Assembly (NCBI GenBank): GCA_016267585.1
Contig: JACQUT010000357.1
Span: forward strand, 1 to 17,173
From: Cyanobacteria bacterium NC_groundwater_1444_Ag_S-0.65um_54_12
GTDB taxonomy: Bacteria; Cyanobacteriota; Sericytochromatia; S15B-MN24; VGJW01
DNA: 17,173 nt
Direction: 5' to 3'
Both the position numbers and the translations under genes were made by a program. The notes beneath the pieces were generated by a model, which was not told where the DNA came from, ran no database searches, and saw only the letters and a program-made list of their open reading frames with translations. Shown here piece after piece: positions 14,553-17,173 of the stretch (its first letter is position 1; every line of letters starts with the position of its first letter).

Positions 14553-15668
14553 TTAATACAGGTCATTTCCCCACATCAGCAGAGCTTGTTTTACTGCTAG
14601 CAGACCGACACCGAAATAAGGATCCGGGCCAAGCGGGCCAAGATCATTAGCTGATGCGGTGAGACGATCTAATAGCTGACGCGGTGACAGGGAAGGATCT
14701 TGTGCCAGGAGCAATGCCACGGCGGCTGACACATGGGGGGCAGCCATCGAGGTGCCCATCATGTCTCCGCTCGAGTGCGGCTTGCCAATACCACGGCGCA
14801 GATCGGTGGCAGTGAGATAGGTAGGCCAAGTAGACTGTATCGCTTGATCGGCATCCCCGCCGGGAGCAGTTAGCAGCAACTCCGGTCCTCGATTCGAATA
14901 CTCGGCAATTTCGTCACGGTAGTTGGTCGCACCAACCGCGACTATTTCTGGCATGCTGGCAGGAAAATCCACACCACGACCACGGTTACCCGATGAGCCG
15001 ATGATCATGATGTCACGTTCCGCGGCGTAGCGAATAGCATCCTGGAGCAGGCGGGAAAAGTTCTTACCGCCGATACTGAGGTTAAGAATTTTGATGCGAA
15101 TGCTGGAATCTCCGGGATCACGCCAGTCAACAGCTGAACGGACACCTTTAGCAATCATGGTATCGTCCCCGACGCCAGAGTTTCCTATGGCCTTGACTGG
15201 AAGAATGCGCAGGTTAGCCATCCGCCCAACCGCGGCAATAATTCCCGCCACATGAGTTCCATGTCCGTTGCCATCTACGCCAGCGTAGGATTTTCTCTCG
15301 GAACCCGAGCCGTAATCATCGTCTCCTACTACATCGATCATTGGCTCGAGTAAGCCACGCAGTTCAGGGTGTGCCGGATCGACTCCAGTATCTATGGTGC
15401 CTACCACGATCTTGGTTGTCCCGGCATTTGCGCCTGGCGGTAGGCGATCGCTGCCAACTGCCTGAATATTCCATTCGCCATGCTTATTCGTCGAGCAATC
15501 AGCGTCCCGATCAACCGAGCAACCATCCACTACTTCAGCTTGAATAGCAAAAGTAGGCCGCGTAGCTGCGATATCTGGTCCAGGAAAGCCCCCTGTTCCC
15601 GCAGAAACGGTGTTACATCCTGCCAAAGCTAACATTCCGACGCTCAACAATTTGTTGATGTAGACCAT
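14553..15668 (-). CDS. Subtilisin-family (S8) serine protease, short lipoprotein form
   Basis: With ATG 15668 the protein has 371 residues. The alternative GTG at 15689 is less likely, since AAGG (minus strand, 15677-15674) fits the ATG. The lipobox is LALAGC (Cys18). The mature part holds the full triad: Asp93 (GTIDTGVD), His136 (GNGHGTHVAG) and Ser307 (MGTSMAAPHVS), with oxyanion Asn228 (GSSGNRG). Between the anchor and the catalytic domain there are only about 65 residues. They contain a possible disulfide pair Cys50/Cys58 (DGCSVDRDADC) and no I9-like prodomain, unlike the paralogue at 1960-3264. The C-termini of both enzymes share DLGPxGxDPxxGxG. A HIP1 octamer lies at 15444-15451 within the gene. 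The downstream Rossmann-domain lipoprotein is only ten bases away. Substrate and activation mechanism are unknown. Confidence 0.92.
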   Translation of the reverse strand: MVYINKLLSVGMLALAGCNTVSAGTGGFPGPDIAATRPTFAIQAEVVDGCSVDRDADCSTNKHGEWNIQAVGSDRLPPGANAGTTKIVVGTIDTGVDPAHPELRGLLEPMIDVVGDDDYGSGSERKSYAGVDGNGHGTHVAGIIAAVGRMANLRILPVKAIGNSGVGDDTMIAKGVRSAVDWRDPGDSSIRIKILNLSIGGKNFSRLLQDAIRYAAERDIMIIGSSGNRGRGVDFPASMPEIVAVGATNYRDEIAEYSNRGPELLLTAPGGDADQAIQSTWPTYLTATDLRRGIGKPHSSGDMMGTSMAAPHVSAAVALLLAQDPSLSPRQLLDRLTASANDLGPLGPDPYFGVGLLAVKQALLMWGNDLY

Positions 15669-15747
15669 AGGCACCTTTCTTGGAAACACGCTTCGTCTCC
15701 CAATTTTTCGCCGGATATCTTATGACCGTGGCATGGCGAACACCAGG

Positions 15748-15777
15748 CGGCAACGTTAGCGTTGCTCAAGGTTGCCG
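15748..15777. promoter_or_regulatory. Two mutually exclusive hairpins in the subtilase/yggS intergenic region
   Basis: GCAACG (15750-15755) can pair with CGTTGC (15760-15765) around a TTAG loop, or CGGCAAC (15748-15754) can pair with GTTGCCG (15771-15777). The two options share bases, so only one can form, as in an attenuator-type switch. A TACAAT box (15779-15784), a good -10 match for rightward transcription, follows directly but lacks a clear -35. On the minus strand the region would lie in the leader of the subtilase operon. The strand that is transcribed here is not known. Confidence 0.3.
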
Positions 15778-15828
15778 GTACAATCTGGCATTGCTTTCTA
15801 TTAAAAAACGCGGGGGGAGTGATGAGGG

Positions 15829-15893
15829 GTTAGCAATTTGGTAGTACAGTGGGTGACGAAGACCACCGTTTACTGGAGTGAGTAACTGCTAAC
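15829..15893 (+). promoter_or_regulatory. Nested structured element in the yggS leader
   Basis: Within the 299-base gap before yggS, bases 15829-15838 (GTTAGCAATT) pair with 15884-15893 (AACTGCTAAC) with one mismatch. This encloses CAGT 15847-15850 with ACTG 15872-15875 and GGTG 15852-15855 with CACC 15864-15867. The result is one long interrupted stem-loop. If transcribed rightward it sits 75 bases before the yggS start. No known riboswitch consensus was recognised. The rest of the gap shows a G-run (15812-15817), a TTAAAAAA run and no open frame resembling pipX. Confidence 0.35.
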
Positions 15894-15967
15894 GTGGTAG
15901 ATGATCGAGGCCATTTTTTCACTCGTAGGCCATGTTCCTTAGCCAGTCTTCAGGGAGCGAGTTGAAG

Positions 15968-16645
15968 ATGGGTACTGCTATTGCACTGGCGCTCCAGGTT
16001 TCAGGGGAGCGGTTGGCAATAGCCGCGCGCCGGATCGGACGAGACCCAGGTGAAATAAGTATCGTAGCAGTAAGTAAAGGAGTAGAAGCGCAAAGAATCA
16101 GACAAGCATACGCAGCAGGAATCAGGCTTGTAGGGGAAAGTCGGGTGCAAGAGTCGATTGCCAAAGCGGAGCAACTAAAGGATCTAGATCTAGAATGGCA
16201 TTTAGTGGGCCACCTGCAAACTAACAAGGTTTCGCAAGCAGTCGGGCATTTTGCGCTGATTCACAGTGTCGATTCCGTGCGATTGCTACAAGCCATCGCC
16301 AGAGAAGCCAAGCGGAAAGGTTTGCGGCAGCGCATACTATTGCAAGTTAACTTGGCACAAGAGGCTGGTAAACATGGATTTGCACTCCAGGAAGTAGCGG
16401 CGGCAACAAGTGAGGCGGCAAATTTTGCTAATATCGCATTAGAGGGATTCATGATCCTGGCACCCTATGATCCTGACCCGGAAAAAGCCCGACCGGTGTT
16501 TCGCAGCCTGAAAGAGTTGCGCGATCGGTTAGCACCGGCCTTGAGCACGCTTTCCATGGGGATGACTCACGATGCCCAGATAGCAGTGGAAGAAGGGGCA
16601 ACCCTGGTTCGTATCGGAACCGGAATATTTGGCCAACGCACGTAG
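15968..16645 (+). CDS. yggS: YggS/PipY-family pyridoxal-phosphate-binding protein
   Basis: With ATG 15968 the protein has 225 residues, the normal length. AGGGAG at 15952-15957 is ten bases upstream. An in-frame ATG at 15932 would add twelve poorly conserved residues. The PLP lysine is Lys37 in IVAVSKGVE. Other family motifs follow in order: LVGESRVQES (Ser for the usual Asn), WHLVGHLQTNKV, LLQVNLAQEAGKHGF, GFMILAPY, then LSMGMTHDAQIAVEEGATLVRIGTGIFGQR. The family has an alanine-racemase-like barrel without racemase activity and controls vitamin B6 and amino-acid balance. In cyanobacteria this protein is PipY, normally encoded after pipX, the co-activator gene. No pipX-like frame is present upstream here. 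sepF follows after 20 bases, a linkage also seen in Firmicutes and cyanobacteria, which suggests a common transcript. Confidence 0.93.
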   Translation: MGTAIALALQVSGERLAIAARRIGRDPGEISIVAVSKGVEAQRIRQAYAAGIRLVGESRVQESIAKAEQLKDLDLEWHLVGHLQTNKVSQAVGHFALIHSVDSVRLLQAIAREAKRKGLRQRILLQVNLAQEAGKHGFALQEVAAATSEAANFANIALEGFMILAPYDPDPEKARPVFRSLKELRDRLAPALSTLSMGMTHDAQIAVEEGATLVRIGTGIFGQRT

Positions 16646-16665
16646 TATAGGAGGAAGGCTAGTAG

Positions 16666-17094
16666 ATGAGTGGTGAAATTTTGCGGAAGATACAGACATG
16701 GATTGGGCTAGACAGCCAGTCAGATGAGGAATACCTAGAAGAGCTAGATACCAAGAAAAGCCCGAAGCTAGTTGGTTTGCCGACACCCCCACAGGCAGAG
16801 ATGTTAGTTCTCGAGCCACGTTCTTTTGATGATGCGCTGGCCATTATTACTCATTTACGTGAACGGCGAGCTGTCATAGTAAATCTCCATGCCGTGCCCT
16901 CCGATCAGGAACAGCGTTTGGTGGATTTCGTTTCGGGGGCAACCCATGCGATTGACGGTAATCAAGAGCGCGTGGCAGATCACATTTTTGCCTTCTCGCC
17001 TCCTAATGTAAAAATCAATGCTCAGCGCCAGAACGAGCAACCCTGGGGCATTATCAGCGGCAACCATCGCGATCTTGCCTTCAAGGTTCGCTAG
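16666..17094 (+). CDS. sepF: Cell division protein SepF
   Basis: This 142-residue protein has the SepF plan. A short amphipathic N-terminus (MSGEILRKIQTWIGL) for membrane binding is followed by a variable acidic linker (about 16-44). The SepF core at about 45-125 reads VLEPRSFDDALAIITHLRERRAVIVNLH, then QRLVDFVSGATHAIDGNQERV and HIFAFSPPNV. SepF forms rings or arcs, tethers FtsZ to the membrane at the division site and aligns its filaments; cyanobacteria (where it is called Cdv2) use it in place of or beside FtsA. AGGAGGAAGG at 16649-16658 is a very strong ribosome site for ATG 16666. It lies 20 bases after yggS, probably in the same operon. The 42 bases to the following tRNA show no clear terminator. 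Confidence 0.95.
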   Translation: MSGEILRKIQTWIGLDSQSDEEYLEELDTKKSPKLVGLPTPPQAEMLVLEPRSFDDALAIITHLRERRAVIVNLHAVPSDQEQRLVDFVSGATHAIDGNQERVADHIFAFSPPNVKINAQRQNEQPWGIISGNHRDLAFKVR

Positions 17095-17136
17095 TGCAGG
17101 ATTAGTAAAAATCGTTTATTTTATGAAAGTAGTTAT

Positions 17137-17173
17137 GCCCCCGTAGCTCAAACGGCAGAGCAGCAGTTTTGTA
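17137..17173 (+). tRNA. trnT: tRNA-Thr (anticodon UGU), 5' part, cut by the window end
   Basis: Bases 17137-17143 (GCCCCCG) are the acceptor arm. TA, the D-stem GCTC and GAGC around an eight-base loop follow, then A26 and the anticodon arm, GCAGT with loop TTTGTA. The anticodon positions 34-36 read TGT, decoding ACA threonine. The gene is truncated before the variable loop. Identity is inferred from the anticodon and a typical bacterial D-arm. Confidence 0.88.

Noticed and set aside
15690..15931. SRP RNA, 6S RNA or a known riboswitch in the structured gap before yggS.
   Set aside because: No diagnostic core motifs of those RNAs were found, and the pairing seen does not match their layout.
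1..17173. Mobile element, prophage, CRISPR array or toxin-antitoxin module.
   Set aside because: No transposase, integrase, phage structural gene, regularly spaced repeat array or small paired toxin gene was seen on either strand.

Overview
The window is a gene-dense, roughly 52-55% GC stretch of a bacterial chromosome with 18 protein genes and one truncated tRNA. Several features point to a diderm in or near the Cyanobacteriota. These are a secreted protein with three SLH domains and a long beta-rich C-terminus, a stand-alone LON substrate-binding-domain protein, a yggS/pipY-sepF pair, and two GCGATCGC octamers (the HIP1 core abundant in many cyanobacteria). An early-branching, Gloeobacter-like lineage or a non-photosynthetic relative would fit. 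This is inference: no photosynthesis or ribosomal gene is present to settle it. There is no sign of phage, insertion sequence, plasmid or CRISPR sequence, and the gene order looks like ordinary chromosome rich in envelope proteins.

Layout. Positions 18-1719 hold a membrane-tethered SRPBCC-fold protein, an orphan protein with a C-terminal hydrophobic segment, and a convergent hotdog acyl-CoA thioesterase. Positions 1960-3264 encode a lipoprotein subtilase with an N-terminal prodomain. Positions 3363-5920 are a translationally coupled pair: a soluble PRC-barrel/MgtE-N/CBS protein, which is the cytosolic half of an MgtE magnesium channel without its pore, followed by an NRAMP-superfamily transporter with an altered metal site. 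Positions 5992-8597 are three same-strand genes of unknown function: a lipoprotein with a Gly/Ser/Arg-rich tail, an acidic soluble protein, and a secreted protein with a C-terminal membrane anchor. A small convergent lipoprotein gene follows.

The SLH protein is at 9133-10713. On the minus strand, 10757-12903 encodes a two-subunit dehydrogenase: a Tat-type lipoprotein related to gluconate/glucose dehydrogenase small subunits, coupled to a GMC flavoprotein with a C-x5-C-x3-C motif. A divergent LON-domain gene follows. On the minus strand, 13616-15668 encodes a second lipoprotein subtilase and a lipoprotein joining a carboxypeptidase-regulatory-like domain to a Rossmann-like domain. The window ends with a 299-bp intergenic region rich in potential RNA structure, yggS/pipY, sepF and the 5' part of tRNA-Thr(UGU).

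Common thread. Six of the 18 proteins carry a lipobox and three more are membrane-tethered or exported, so the window is dominated by cell-envelope functions: proteolysis, envelope anchoring, an extracytoplasmic electron-donating dehydrogenase and divalent-metal import. The least explained parts are the MgtE-like/NRAMP pair, the three-gene cassette at 5992-8597 and the subtilase/Rossmann lipoprotein operon at 13616-15668.
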